A DNA stretch of 64,000 bases, taken from NCBI GenBank assembly GCA_914767715.1, contig OU612067.1:23782162-23846161 (forward strand). The letters are read 5' to 3'. Numbering within the stretch: position 1 is the first letter of the stretch; each line of letters opens with the position of its first letter. Origin of the DNA: Membranipora membranacea. Lineage: Eukaryota > Bryozoa > Gymnolaemata > Cheilostomatida > Membraniporidae. The notes below the pieces were generated by a model. That model saw only the letters and a list, made by a program, of their open reading frames with translations. It made no database searches and had not been told where the DNA came from. A program made the translations under genes and the position numbers. Positions 48,401-63,400 of this stretch are shown here, in pieces.

Positions 48401-51400
48401 AAACGGTTTGCTGATTCGAGATAAGCAGGAGTTGCTCCTCCTCCTGAGGTGAGTTAGAAGCAAATCTATTTTTTGATCTGAGCGAAAAAAAGCGTGATAC
48501 CCACCCTTGGTATTATTTTGAAAATTTCAAGTCAGCTTATTTACCACCCTATTAATCCGAGGATTCCAATATTCTGGATTTTGAATAAGGCCGATAAGAG
48601 CTTGAACTGGTTGGAGTTTGATAAAGATTCGAGAGAGTTTTAATTTTTGATGCTGCAGTATGGCATGTTTTTTTTTTAGCAAAAGTGACCCTAATTAAAA
48701 CGGACGCTGACGGAGAATGAAAAGCCGCAGAGGCAAACGGTTTGCTGATTCGAGATAAGCAGGAGTTGCTCCTCCTCCTGAGGTGAGTTAGAAGCAAATC
48801 TATTTTTTGATCTGAGCGAAAAAAAAGCGTGATACCCACCCTTGGTATTATTTTGAAAATTTCAAGTCAGCTTATTTACCACCCTATTAATCCGAGGATT
48901 CCAATATTCTGGATTTTGAATAAGGCCGATAAGAGCTTGAACTGGTTGGAGTTTGATAAAGATTCGAGAGAGTTTTAATTTTTGATGCTGCAGTATGGCA
49001 TGTTTTTTTTTTAGCAAAAGTGACCCTAATTAAAACGGACGCTGACGGAGAATGAAAAGCCGCAGAGGCAAACGGTTTGCTGATTCGAGATAAGCAGGAG
49101 TTGCTCCTCCTCCTGAGGTGAGTTAGAAGCAAATCTATTTTTTGATCTGAGCGAAAAAAAGCGTGATACCCACCCTTGGTATTATTTTGAAAATTTCAAG
49201 TCAGCTTATTTACCACCCTATTAATCCGAGGATTCCAATATTCTGGATTTTGAATAAGGCCGATAAGAGCTTGAACTGGTTGGAGTTTGATAAAGATTCG
49301 AGAGAGTTTTAATTTTTGATGCTGCAGTATGGCATGTTTTTTTTTTAGCAAAAGTGACCCTAATTAAAACGGACGCTGACGGAGAATGAAAAGCCGCAGA
49401 GGCAAACGGTTTGCTGATTCGAGATAAGCAGGAGTTGCTCCTCCTCCTGAGGTGAGTTAGAAGCAAATCTATTTTTTGATCTGAGCGAAAAAAAAGCGTG
49501 ATACCCACCCTTGGTATTATTTTGAAAATTTCAAGTCAGCTTATTTACCACCCTATTAATCCGAGGATTCCAATATTCTGGATTTTGAATAAGGCCGATA
49601 AGAGCTTGAACTGGTTGGAGTTTGATAAAGATTCGAGAGAGTTTTAATTTTTGATGCTGCAGTATGGCATGTTTTTTTTTTAGCAAAAGTGACCCTAATT
49701 AAAACGGACGCTGACGGAGAATGAAAAGCCGCAGAGGCAAACGGTTTGCTGATTCGAGATAAGCAGGAGTTGCTCCTCCTCCTGAGGTGAGTTAGAAGCA
49801 AATCTATTTTTTGATCTGAGCGAAAAAAAGCGTGATACCCACCCTTGGTATTATTTTGAAAATTTCAAGTCAGCTTATTTACCACCCTATTAATCCGAGG
49901 ATTCCAATATTCTGGATTTTGAATAAGGCCGATAAGAGCTTGAACTGGTTGGAGTTTGATAAAGATTCGAGAGAGTTTTAATTTTTGATGCTGCAGTATG
50001 GCATGTTTTTTTTTTAGCAAAAGTGACCCTAATTAAAACGGACGCTGACGGAGAATGAAAAGCCGCAGAGGCAAACGGTTTGCTGATTCGAGATAAGCAG
50101 GAGTTGCTCCTCCTCCTGAGGTGAGTTAGAAGCAAATCTATTTTTTGATCTGAGCGAAAAAAAGCGTGATACCCACCCTTGGTATTATTTTGAAAATTTC
50201 AAGTCAGCTTATTTACCACCCTATTAATCCGAGGATTCCAATATTCTGGATTTTGAATAAGGCCGATAAGAGCTTGAACTGGTTGGAGTTTGATAAAGAT
50301 TCGAGAGAGTTTTAATTTTTGATGCTGCAGTATGGCATGTTTTTTTTTTAGCAAAAGTGACCCTAATTAAAACGGACGCTGACGGAGAATGAAAAGCCGC
50401 AGAGGCAAACGGTTTGCTGATTCGAGATAAGCAGGAGTTGCTCCTCCTCCTGAGGTGAGTTAGAAGCAAATCTATTTTTTGATCTGAGCGAAAAAAAGCG
50501 TGATACCCACCCTTGGTATTATTTTGAAAATTTCAAGTCAGCTTATTTACCACCCTATTAATCCGAGGATTCCAATATTCTGGATTTTGAATAAGGCCGA
50601 TAAGAGCTTGAACTGGTTGGAGTTTGATAAAGATTCGAGAGAGTTTTAATTTTTGATGCTGCAGTATGGCATGTTTTTTTTTTAGCAAAAGTGACCCTAA
50701 TTAAAACGGACGCTGACGGAGAATGAAAAGCCGCAGAGGCAAACGGTTTGCTGATTCGAGATAAGCAGGAGTTGCTCCTCCTCCTGAGGTGAGTTAGAAG
50801 CAAATCTATTTTTTGATCTGAGCGAAAAAAAGCGTGATACCCACCCTTGGTATTATTTTGAAAATTTCAAGTCAGCTTATTTACCACCCTATTAATCCGA
50901 GGATTCCAATATTCTGGATTTTGAATAAGGCCGATAAGAGCTTGAACTGGTTGGAGTTTGATAAAGATTCGAGAGAGTTTTAATTTTTGATGCTGCAGTA
51001 TGGCATGTTTTTTTTTTAGCAAAAGTGACCCTAATTAAAACGGACGCTGACGGAGAATGAAAAGCCGCAGAGGCAAACGGTTTGCTGATTCGAGATAAGC
51101 AGGAGTTGCTCCTCCTCCTGAGGTGAGTTAGAAGCAAATCTATTTTTTGATCTGAGCGAAAAAAAGCGTGATACCCACCCTTGGTATTATTTTGAAAATT
51201 TCAAGTCAGCTTATTTACCACCCTATTAATCCGAGGATTCCAATATTCTGGATTTTGAATAAGGCCGATAAGAGCTTGAACTGGTTGGAGTTTGATAAAG
51301 ATTCGAGAGAGTTTTAATTTTTGATGCTGCAGTATGGCATGTTTTTTTTTTAGCAAAAGTGACCCTAATTAAAACGGACGCTGACGGAGAATGAAAAGCC

Positions 51401-54400
51401 GCAGAGGCAAACGGTTTGCTGATTCGAGATAAGCAGGAGTTGCTCCTCCTCCTGAGGTGAGTTAGAAGCAAATCTATTTTTTGATCTGAGCGAAAAAAAA
51501 GCGTGATACCCACCCTTGGTATTATTTTGAAAATTTCAAGTCAGCTTATTTACCACCCTATTAATCCGAGGATTCCAATATTCTGGATTTTGAATAAGGC
51601 CGATAAGAGCTTGAACTGGTTGGAGTTTGATAAAGATTCGAGAGAGTTTTAATTTTTGATGCTGCAGTATGGCATGTTTTTTTTTTAGCAAAAGTGACCC
51701 TAATTAAAACGGACGCTGACGGAGAATGAAAAGCCGCAGAGGCAAACGGTTTGCTGATTCGAGATAAGCAGGAGTTGCTCCTCCTCCTGAGGTGAGTTAG
51801 AAGCAAATCTATTTTTTGATCTGAGCGAAAAAAAGCGTGATACCCACCCTTGGTATTATTTTGAAAATTTCAAGTCAGCTTATTTACCACCCTATTAATC
51901 CGAGGATTCCAATATTCTGGATTTTGAATAAGGCCGATAAGAGCTTGAACTGGTTGGAGTTTGATAAAGATTCGAGAGAGTTTTAATTTTTGATGCTGCA
52001 GTATGGCATGTTTTTTTTTTAGCAAAAGTGACCCTAATTAAAACGGACGCTGACGGAGAATGAAAAGCCGCAGAGGCAAACGGTTTGCTGATTCGAGATA
52101 AGCAGGAGTTGCTCCTCCTCCTGAGGTGAGTTAGAAGCAAATCTATTTTTTGATCTGAGCGAAAAAAAAGCGTGATACCCACCCTTGGTATTATTTTGAA
52201 AATTTCAAGTCAGCTTATTTACCACCCTATTAATCCGAGGATTCCAATATTCTGGATTTTGAATAAGGCCGATAAGAGCTTGAACTGGTTGGAGTTTGAT
52301 AAAGATTCGAGAGAGTTTTAATTTTTGATGCTGCAGTATGGCATGTTTTTTTTTTAGCAAAAGTGACCGTAATTAAAACGGACGCTGACGGAGAATGAAA
52401 AGCCGCAGAGGCAAACGGTTTGCTGATTCGAGATAAGCAGGAGTTGCTCCTCCTCCTGAGGTGAGTTAGAAGCAAATCTATTTTTTGATCTGAGCGAAAA
52501 AAAGCGTGATACCCACCCTTGGTATTATTTTGAAAATTTCAAGTCAGCTTATTTACCACCCTATTAATCCGAGGATTCCAATATTCTGGATTTTGAATAA
52601 GGCCGATAAGAGCTTGAACTGGTTGGAGTTTGATAAAGATTCGAGAGAGTTTTAATTTTTGATGCTGCAGTATGGCATGTTTTTTTTTTAGCAAAAGTGA
52701 CCCTAATTAAAACGGACGCTGACGGAGAATGAAAAGCCGCAGAGGCAAACGGTTTGCTGATTCGAGATAAGCAGGAGTTGCTCCTCCTCCTGAGGTGAGT
52801 TAGAAGCAAATCTATTTTTTGATCTGAGCGAAAAAAAGCGTGATACCCACCCTTGGTATTATTTTGAAAATTTCAAGTCAGCTTATTTACCACCCTATTA
52901 ATCCGAGGATTCCAATATTCTGGATTTTGAATAAGGCCGATAAGAGCTTGAACTGGTTGGAGTTTGATAAAGATTCGAGAGAGTTTTAATTTTTGATGCT
53001 GCAGTATGGCATGTTTTTTTTTTAGCAAAAGTGACCCTAATTAAAACGGACGCTGACGGAGAATGAAAAGCCGCAGAGGCAAACGGTTTGCTGATTCGAG
53101 ATAAGCAGGAGTTGCTCCTCCTCCTGAGGTGAGTTAGAAGCAAATCTATTTTTTGATCTGAGCGAAAAAAAGCGTGATACCCACCCTTGGTATTATTTTG
53201 AAAATTTCAAGTCAGCTTATTTACCACCCTATTAATCCGAGGATTCCAATATTCTGGATTTTGAATAAGGCCGATAAGAGCTTGAACTGGTTGGAGTTTG
53301 ATAAAGATTCGAGAGAGTTTTAATTTTTGATGCTGCAGTATGGCATGTTTTTTTTTTAGCAAAAGTGACCCTAATTAAAACGGACGCTGACGGAGAATGA
53401 AAAGCCGCAGAGGCAAACGGTTTGCTGATTCGAGATAAGCAGGAGTTGCTCCTCCTCCTGAGGTGAGTTAGAAGCAAATCTATTTTTTGATCTGAGCGAA
53501 AAAAAAGCGTGATACCCACCCTTGGTATTATTTTGAAAATTTCAAGTCAGCTTATTTACCACCCTATTAATCCGAGGATTCCAATATTCTGGATTTTGAA
53601 TAAGGCCGATAAGAGCTTGAACTGGTTGGAGTTTGATAAAGATTCGAGAGAGTTTTAATTTTTGATGCTGCAGTATGGCATGTTTTTTTTTTAGCAAAAG
53701 TGACCCTAATTAAAACGGACGCTGACGGAGAATGAAAAGCCGCAGAGGCAAACGGTTTGCTGATTCGAGATAAGCAGGAGTTGCTCCTCCTCCTGAGGTG
53801 AGTTAGAAGCAAATCTATTTTTTGATCTGAGCGAAAAAAAAGCGTGATACCCACCCTTGGTATTATTTTGAAAATTTCAAGTCAGCTTATTTACCACCCT
53901 ATTAATCCGAGGATTCCAATATTCTGGATTTTGAATAAGGCCGATAAGAGCTTGAACTGGTTGGAGTTTGATAAAGATTCGAGAGAGTTTTAATTTTTGA
54001 TGCTGCAGTATGGCATGTTTTTTTTTTAGCAAAAGTGACCCTAATTAAAACGGACGCTGACGGAGAATGAAAAGCCGCAGAGGCAAACGGTTTGCTGATT
54101 CGAGATAAGCAGGAGTTGCTCCTCCTCCTGAGGTGAGTTAGAAGCAAATCTATTTTTTGATCTGAGCGAAAAAAAGCGTGATACCCACCCTTGGTATTAT
54201 TTTGAAAATTTCAAGTCAGCTTATTTACCACCCTATTAATCCGAGGATTCCAATATTCTGGATTTTGAATAAGGCCGATAAGAGCTTGAACTGGTTGGAG
54301 TTTGATAAAGATTCGAGAGAGTTTTAATTTTTGATGCTGCAGTATGGCATGTTTTTTTTTTAGCAAAAGTGACCCTAATTAAAACGGACGCTGACGGAGA

Positions 54401-57400
54401 ATGAAAAGCCGCAGAGGCAAACGGTTTGCTGATTCGAGATAAGCAGGAGTTGCTCCTCCTCCTGAGGTGAGTTAGAAGCAAATCTATTTTTTGATCTGAG
54501 CGAAAAAAAAGCGTGATACCCACCCTTGGTATTATTTTGAAAATTTCAAGTCAGCTTATTTACCACCCTATTAATCCGAGGATTCCAATATTCTGGATTT
54601 TGAATAAGGCCGATAAGAGCTTGAACTGGTTGGAGTTTGATAAAGATTCGAGAGAGTTTTAATTTTTGATGCTGCAGTATGGCATGTTTTTTTTTTAGCA
54701 AAAGTGACCCTAATTAAAACGGACGCTGACGGAGAATGAAAAGCCGCAGAGGCAAACGGTTTGCTGATTCGAGATAAGCAGGAGTTGCTCCTCCTCCTGA
54801 GGTGAGTTAGAAGCAAATCTATTTTTTGATCTGAGCGAAAAAAAGCGTGATACCCACCCTTGGTATTATTTTGAAAATTTCAAGTCAGCTTATTTACCAC
54901 CCTATTAATCCGAGGATTCCAATATTCTGGATTTTGAATAAGGCCGATAAGAGCTTGAACTGGTTGGAGTTTGATAAAGATTCGAGAGAGTTTTAATTTT
55001 TGATGCTGCAGTATGGCATGTTTTTTTTTTAGCAAAAGTGACCCTAATTAAAACGGACGCTGACGGAGAATGAAAAGCCGCAGAGGCAAACGGTTTGCTG
55101 ATTCGAGATAAGCAGGAGTTGCTCCTCCTCCTGAGGTGAGTTAGAAGCAAATCTATTTTTTGATCTGAGCGAAAAAAAAGCGTGATACCCACCCTTGGTA
55201 TTATTTTGAAAATTTCAAGTCAGCTTATTTACCACCCTATTAATCCGAGGATTCCAATATTCTGGATTTTGAATAAGGCCGATAAGAGCTTGAACTGGTT
55301 GGAGTTTGATAAAGATTCGAGAGAGTTTTAATTTTTGATGCTGCAGTATGGCATGTTTTTTTTTTAGCAAAAGTGACCCTAATTAAAACGGACGCTGACG
55401 GAGAATGAAAAGCCGCAGAGGCAAACGGTTTGCTGATTCGAGATAAGCAGGAGTTGCTCCTCCTCCTGAGGTGAGTTAGAAGCAAATCTATTTTTTGATC
55501 TGAGCGAAAAAAAGCGTGATACCCACCCTTGGTATTATTTTGAAAATTTCAAGTCAGCTTATTTACCACCCTATTAATCCGAGGATTCCAATATTCTGGA
55601 TTTTGAATAAGGCCGATAAGAGCTTGAACTGGTTGGAGTTTGATAAAGATTCGAGAGAGTTTTAATTTTTGATGCTGCAGTATGGCATGTTTTTTTTTTA
55701 GCAAAAGTGACCCTAATTAAAACGGACGCTGACGGAGAATGAAAAGCCGCAGAGGCAAACGGTTTGCTGATTCGAGATAAGCAGGAGTTGCTCCTCCTCC
55801 TGAGGTGAGTTAGAAGCAAATCTATTTTTTGATCTGAGCGAAAAAAAAGCGTGATACCCACCCTTGGTATTATTTTGAAAATTTCAAGTCAGCTTATTTA
55901 CCACCCTATTAATCCGAGGATTCCAATATTCTGGATTTTGAATAAGGCCGATAAGAGCTTGAACTGGTTGGAGTTTGATAAAGATTCGAGAGAGTTTTAA
56001 TTTTTGATGCTGCAGTATGGCATGTTTTTTTTTTAGCAAAAGTGACCCTAATTAAAACGGACGCTGACGGAGAATGAAAAGCCGCAGAGGCAAACGGTTT
56101 GCTGATTCGAGATAAGCAGGAGTTGCTCCTCCTCCTGAGGTGAGTTAGAAGCAAATCTATTTTTTGATCTGAGCGAAAAAAAAGCGTGATACCCACCCTT
56201 GGTATTATTTTGAAAATTTCAAGTCAGCTTATTTACCACCCTATTAATCCGAGGATTCCAATATTCTGGATTTTGAATAAGGCCGATAAGAGCTTGAACT
56301 GGTTGGAGTTTGATAAAGATTCGAGAGAGTTTTAATTTTTGATGCTGCAGTATGGCATGTTTTTTTTTTAGCAAAAGTGACCCTAATTAAAACGGACGCT
56401 GACGGAGAATGAAAAGCCGCAGAGGCAAACGGTTTGCTGATTCGAGATAAGCAGGAGTTGCTCCTCCTCCTGAGGTGAGTTAGAAGCAAATCTATTTTTT
56501 GATCTGAGCGAAAAAAAGCGTGATACCCACCCTTGGTATTATTTTGAAAATTTCAAGTCAGCTTATTTACCACCCTATTAATCCGAGGATTCCAATATTC
56601 TGGATTTTGAATAAGGCCGATAAGAGCTTGAACTGGTTGGAGTTTGATAAAGATTCGAGAGAGTTTTAATTTTTGATGCTGCAGTATGGCATGTTTTTTT
56701 TTTAGCAAAAGTGACCCTAATTAAAACGGACGCTGACGGAGAATGAAAAGCCGCAGAGGCAAACGGTTTGCTGATTCGAGATAAGCAGGAGTTGCTCCTC
56801 CTCCTGAGGTGAGTTAGAAGCAAATCTATTTTTTGATCTGAGCGAAAAAAAAGCGTGATACCCACCCTTGGTATTATTTTGAAAATTTCAAGTCAGCTTA
56901 TTTACCACCCTATTAATCCGAGGATTCCAATATTCTGGATTTTGAATAAGGCCGATAAGAGCTTGAACTGGTTGGAGTTTGATAAAGATTCGAGAGAGTT
57001 TTAATTTTTGATGCTGCAGTATGGCATGTTTTTTTTTTAGCAAAAGTGACCCTAATTAAAACGGACGCTGACGGAGAATGAAAAGCCGCAGAGGCAAACG
57101 GTTTGCTGATTCGAGATAAGCAGGAGTTGCTCCTCCTCCTGAGGTGAGTTAGAAGCAAATCTATTTTTTGATCTGAGCGAAAAAAAGCGTGATACCCACC
57201 CTTGGTATTATTTTGAAAATTTCAAGTCAGCTTATTTACCACCCTATTAATCCGAGGATTCCAATATTCTGGATTTTGAATAAGGCCGATAAGAGCTTGA
57301 ACTGGTTGGAGTTTGATAAAGATTCGAGAGAGTTTTAATTTTTGATGCTGCAGTATGGCATGTTTTTTTTTTAGCAAAAGTGACCCTAATTAAAACGGAC

Positions 57401-60400
57401 GCTGACGGAGAATGAAAAGCCGCAGAGGCAAACGGTTTGCTGATTCGAGATAAGCAGGAGTTGCTCCTCCTCCTGAGGTGAGTTAGAAGCAAATCTATTT
57501 TTTGATCTGAGCGAAAAAAAAGCGTGATACCCACCCTTGGTATTATTTTGAAAATTTCAAGTCAGCTTATTTACCACCCTATTAATCCGAGGATTCCAAT
57601 ATTCTGGATTTTGAATAAGGCCGATAAGAGCTTGAACTGGTTGGAGTTTGATAAAGATTCGAGAGAGTTTTAATTTTTGATGCTGCAGTATGGCATGTTT
57701 TTTTTTTAGCAAAAGTGACCCTAATTAAAACGGACGCTCACGGAGAATGAAAAGCCGCAGAGGCAAACGGTTTGCTGATTCGAGATAAGCAGGAGTTGCT
57801 CCTCCTCCTGAGGTGAGTTAGAAGCAAATCTATTTTTTGATCTGAGCGAAAAAAAAGCGTGATACCCACCCTTGGTATTATTTTGAAAATTTCAAGTCAG
57901 CTTATTTACCACCCTATTAATCCGAGGATTCCAATATTCTGGATTTTGAATAAGGCCGATAAGAGCTTGAACTGGTTGGAGTTTGATAAAGATTCGAGAG
58001 AGTTTTAATTTTTGATGCTGCAGTATGGCATGTTTTTTTTTTAGCAAAAGTGACCCTAATTAAAACGGACGCTGACGGAGAATGAAAAGCCGCAGAGGCA
58101 AACGGTTTGCTGATTCGAGATAAGCAGGAGTTGCTCCTCCTCCTGAGGTGAGTTAGAAGCAAATCTATTTTTTGATCTGAGCGAAAAAAAGCGTGATACC
58201 CACCCTTGGTATTATTTTGAAAATTTCAAGTCAGCTTATTTACCACCCTATTAATCTGAGGATTCCAATATTCTGGATTTTGAATAAGGCCGATAAGAGC
58301 TTGAACTGGTTGGAGTTTGATAAAGATTCGAGAGAGTTTTAATTTTTGATGCTGCAGTATGGCATGTTTTTTTTTTAGCAAAAGTGACCCTAATTAAAAC
58401 GGACGCTGACGGAGAATGAAAAGCCGCAGAGGCAAACGGTTTGCTGATTCGAGATAAGCAGGAGTTGCTCCTCCTCCTGAGGTGAGTTAGAAGCAAATCT
58501 ATTTTTTGATCTGAGCGAAAAAAAAGCGTGATACCCACCCTTGGTATTATTTTGAAAATTTCAAGTCAGCTTATTTACCACCCTATTAATCCGAGGATTC
58601 CAATATTCTGGATTTTGAATAAGGCCGATAAGAGCTTGAACTGGTTGGAGTTTGATAAAGATTCGAGAGAGTTTTAATTTTTGATGCTGCAGTATGGCAT
58701 GTTTTTTTTTTAGCAAAAGTGACCCTAATTAAAACGGACGCTGACGGAGAATGAAAAGCCGCAGAGGCAAACGGTTTGCTGATTCGAGATAAGCAGGAGT
58801 TGCTCCTCCTCCTGAGGTGAGTTAGAAGCAAATCTATTTTTTGATCTGAGCGAAAAAAAGCGTGATACCCACCCTTGGTATTATTTTGAAAATTTCAAGT
58901 CAGCTTATTTACCACCCTATTAATCCGAGGATTCCAATATTCTGGATTTTGAATAAGGCCGATAAGAGCTTGAACTGGTTGGAGTTTGATAAAGATTCGA
59001 GAGAGTTTTAATTTTTGATGCTGCAGTATGGCATGTTTTTTTTTTAGCAAAAGTGACCCTAATTAAAACGGACGCTGACGGAGAATGAAAAGCCGCAGAG
59101 GCAAACGGTTTGCTGATTCGAGATAAGCAGGAGTTGCTCCTCCTCCTGAGGTGAGTTAGAAGCAAATCTATTTTTTGATCTGAGCGAAAAAAAAGCGTGA
59201 TACCCACCCTTGGTATTATTTTGAAAATTTCAAGTCAGCTTATTTACCACCCTATTAATCCGAGGATTCCAATATTCTGGATTTTGAATAAGGCCGATAA
59301 GAGCTTGAACTGGTTGGAGTTTGATAAAGATTCGAGAGAGTTTTAATTTTTGATGCTGCAGTATGGCATGTTTTTTTTTTAGCAAAAGTGACCCTAATTA
59401 AAACGGACGCTGACGGAGAATGAAAAGCCGCAGAGGCAAACGGTTTGCTGATTCGAGATAAGCAGGAGTTGCTCCTCCTCCTGAGGTGAGTTAGAAGCAA
59501 ATCTATTTTTTGATCTGAGCGAAAAAAAGCGTGATACCCACCCTTGGTATTATTTTGAAAATTTCAAGTCAGCTTATTTACCACCCTATTAATCCGAGGA
59601 TTCCAATATTCTGGATTTTGAATAAGGCCGATAAGAGCTTGAACTGGTTGGAGTTTGATAAAGATTCGAGAGAGTTTTAATTTTTGATGCTGCAGTATGG
59701 CATGTTTTTTTTTTAGCAAAAGTGACCCTAATTAAAACGGACGCTGACGGAGAATGAAAAGCCGCAGAGGCAAACGGTTTGCTGATTCGAGATAAGCAGG
59801 AGTTGCTCCTCCTCCTGAGGTGAGTTAGAAGCAAATCTATTTTTTGATCTGAGCGAAAAAAAAGCGTGATACCCACCCTTGGTATTATTTTGAAAATTTC
59901 AAGTCAGCTTATTTACCACCCTATTAATCCGAGGATTCCAATATTCTGGATTTTGAATAAGGCCGATAAGAGCTTGAACTGGTTGGAGTTTGATAAAGAT
60001 TCGAGAGAGTTTTAATTTTTGATGCTGCAGTATGGCATGTTTTTTTTTTAGCAAAAGTGACCCTAATTAAAACGGACGCTGACGGAGAATGAAAAGCCGC
60101 AGAGGCAAACGGTTTGCTGATTCGAGATAAGCAGGAGTTGCTCCTCCTCCTGAGGTGAGTTAGAAGCAAATCTATTTTTTGATCTGAGCGAAAAAAAGCG
60201 TGATACCCACCCTTGGTATTATTTTGAAAATTTCAAGTCAGCTTATTTACCACCCTATTAATCCGAGGATTCCAATATTCTGGATTTTGAATAAGGCCGA
60301 TAAGAGCTTGAACTGGTTGGAGTTTGATAAAGATTCGAGAGAGTTTTAATTTTTGATGCTGCAGTATGGCATGTTTTTTTTTTAGCAAAAGTGACCCTAA

Positions 60401-63400
60401 TTAAAACGGACGCTGACGGAGAATGAAAAGCCGCAGAGGCAAACGGTTTGCTGATTCGAGATAAGCAGGAGTTGCTCCTCCTCCTGAGGTGAGTTAGAAG
60501 CAAATCTATTTTTTGATCTGAGCGAAAAAAAAGCGTGATACCCACCCTTGGTATTATTTTGAAAATTTCAAGTCAGCTTATTTACCACCCTATTAATCCG
60601 AGGATTCCAATATTCTGGATTTTGAATAAGGCCGATAAGAGCTTGAACTGGTTGGAGTTTGATAAAGATTCGAGAGAGTTTTAATTTTTGATGCTGCAGT
60701 ATGGCATGTTTTTTTTTTAGCAAAAGTGACCCTAATTAAAACGGACGCTGACGGAGAATGAAAAGCCGCAGAGGCAAACGGTTTGCTGATTCGAGATAAG
60801 CAGGAGTTGCTCCTCCTCCTGAGGTGAGTTAGAAGCAAATCTATTTTTTGATCTGAGCGAAAAAAAGCGTGATACCCACCCTTGGTATTATTTTGAAAAT
60901 TTCAAGTCAGCTTATTTACCACCCTATTAATCCGAGGATTCCAATATTCTGGATTTTGAATAAGGCCGATAAGAGCTTGAACTGGTTGGAGTTTGATAAA
61001 GATTCGAGAGAGTTTTAATTTTTGATGCTGCAGTATGGCATGTTTTTTTTTTAGCAAAAGTGACCCTAATTAAAACGGACGCTGACGGAGAATGAAAAGC
61101 CGCAGAGGCAAACGGTTTGCTGATTCGAGATAAGCAGGAGTTGCTCCTCCTCCTGAGGTGAGTTAGAAGCAAATCTATTTTTTGATCTGAGCGAAAAAAA
61201 AGCGTGATACCCACCCTTGGTATTATTTTGAAAATTTCAAGTCAGCTTATTTACCACCCTATTAATCCGAGGATTCCAATATTCTGGATTTTGAATAAGG
61301 CCGATAAGAGCTTGAACTGGTTGGAGTTTGATAAAGATTCGAGAGAGTTTTAATTTTTGATGCTGCAGTATGGCATGTTTTTTTTTTAGCAAAAGTGACC
61401 CTAATTAAAACGGACGCTGACGGAGAATGAAAAGCCGCAGAGGCAAACGGTTTGCTGATTCGAGATAAGCAGGAGTTGCTCCTCCTCCTGAGGTGAGTTA
61501 GAAGCAAATCTATTTTTTGATCTGAGCGAAAAAAAGCGTGATACCCACCCTTGGTATTATTTTGAAAATTTCAAGTCAGCTTATTTACCACCCTATTAAT
61601 CCGAGGATTCCAATATTCTGGATTTTGAATAAGGCCGATAAGAGCTTGAACTGGTTGGAGTTTGATAAAGATTCGAGAGAGTTTTAATTTTTGATGCTGC
61701 AGTATGGCATGTTTTTTTTTTAGCAAAAGTGACCCTAATTAAAACGGACGCTGACGGAGAATGAAAAGCCGCAGAGGCAAACGGTTTGCTGATTCGAGAT
61801 AAGCAGGAGTTGCTCCTCCTCCTGAGGTGAGTTAGAAGCAAATCTATTTTTTGATCTGAGCGAAACAAAAGCGTGATACCCACCCTTGGTATTATTTTGA
61901 AAATTTCAAGTCAGCTTATTTACCACCCTATTAATCCGAGGATTCCAATATTCTGGATTTTGAATAAGGCCGATAAGAGCTTGAACTGGTTGGAGTTTGA
62001 TAAAGATTCGAGAGAGTTTTAATTTTTGATGCTGCAGTATGGCATGTTTTTTTTTTAGCAAAAGTGACCCTAATTAAAACGGACGCTGACGGAGAATGAA
62101 AAGCCGCAGAGGCAAACGGTTTGCTGATTCGAGATAAGCAGGAGTTGCTCCTCCTCCTGAGGTGAGTTAGAAGCAAATCTATTTTTTGATCTGAGCGAAA
62201 AAAAAGCGTGATACCCACCCTTGGTATTATTTTGAAAATTTCAAGTCAGCTTATTTACCACCCTATTAATCCGAGGATTCCAATATTCTGGATTTTGAAT
62301 AAGGCCGATAAGAGCTTGAACTGGTTGGAGTTTGATAAAGATTCGAGAGAGTTTTAATTTTTGATGCTGCAGTATGGCATGTTTTTTTTTTAGCAAAAGT
62401 GACCCTAATTAAAACGGACGCTGACGGAGAATGAAAAGCCGCAGAGGCAAACGGTTTGCTGATTCGAGATAAGCAGGAGTTGCTCCTCCTCCTGAGGTGA
62501 GTTAGAAGCAAATCTATTTTTTGATCTGAGCGAAAAAAAGCGTGATACCCACCCTTGGTATTATTTTGAAAATTTCAAGTCAGCTTATTTACCACCCTAT
62601 TAATCCGAGGATTCCAATATTCTGGATTTTGAATAAGGCCGATAAGAGCTTGAACTGGTTGGAGTTTGATAAAGATTCGAGAGAGTTTTAATTTTTGATG
62701 CTGCAGTATGGCATGTTTTTTTTTTAGCAAAAGTGACCCTAATTAAAACGGACGCTGACGGAGAATGAAAAGCCGCAGAGGCAAACGGTTTGCTGATTCG
62801 AGATAAGCAGGAGTTGCTCCTCCTCCTGAGGTGAGTTAGAAGCAAATCTATTTTTTGATCTGAGCGAAAAAAAAGCGTGATACCCACCCTTGGTATTATT
62901 TTGAAAATTTCAAGTCAGCTTATTTACCACCCTATTAATCCGAGGATTCCAATATTCTGGATTTTGAATAAGGCCGATAAGAGCTTGAACTGGTTGGAGT
63001 TTGATAAAGATTCGAGAGAGTTTTAATTTTTGATGCTGCAGTATGGCATGTTTTTTTTTTAGCAAAAGTGACCCTAATTAAAACGGACGCTGACGGAGAA
63101 TGAAAAGCCGCAGAGGCAAACGGTTTGCTGATTCGAGATAAGCAGGAGTTGCTCCTCCTCCTGAGGTGAGTTAGAAGCAAATCTATTTTTTGATCTGAGC
63201 GAAAAAAAGCGTGATACCCACCCTTGGTATTATTTTGAAAATTTCAAGTCAGCTTATTTACCACCCTATTAATCCGAGGATTCCAATATTCTGGATTTTG
63301 AATAAGGCCGATAAGAGCTTGAACTGGTTGGAGTTTGATAAAGATTCGAGAGAGTTTTAATTTTTGATGCTGCAGTATGGCATGTTTTTTTTTTAGCAAA

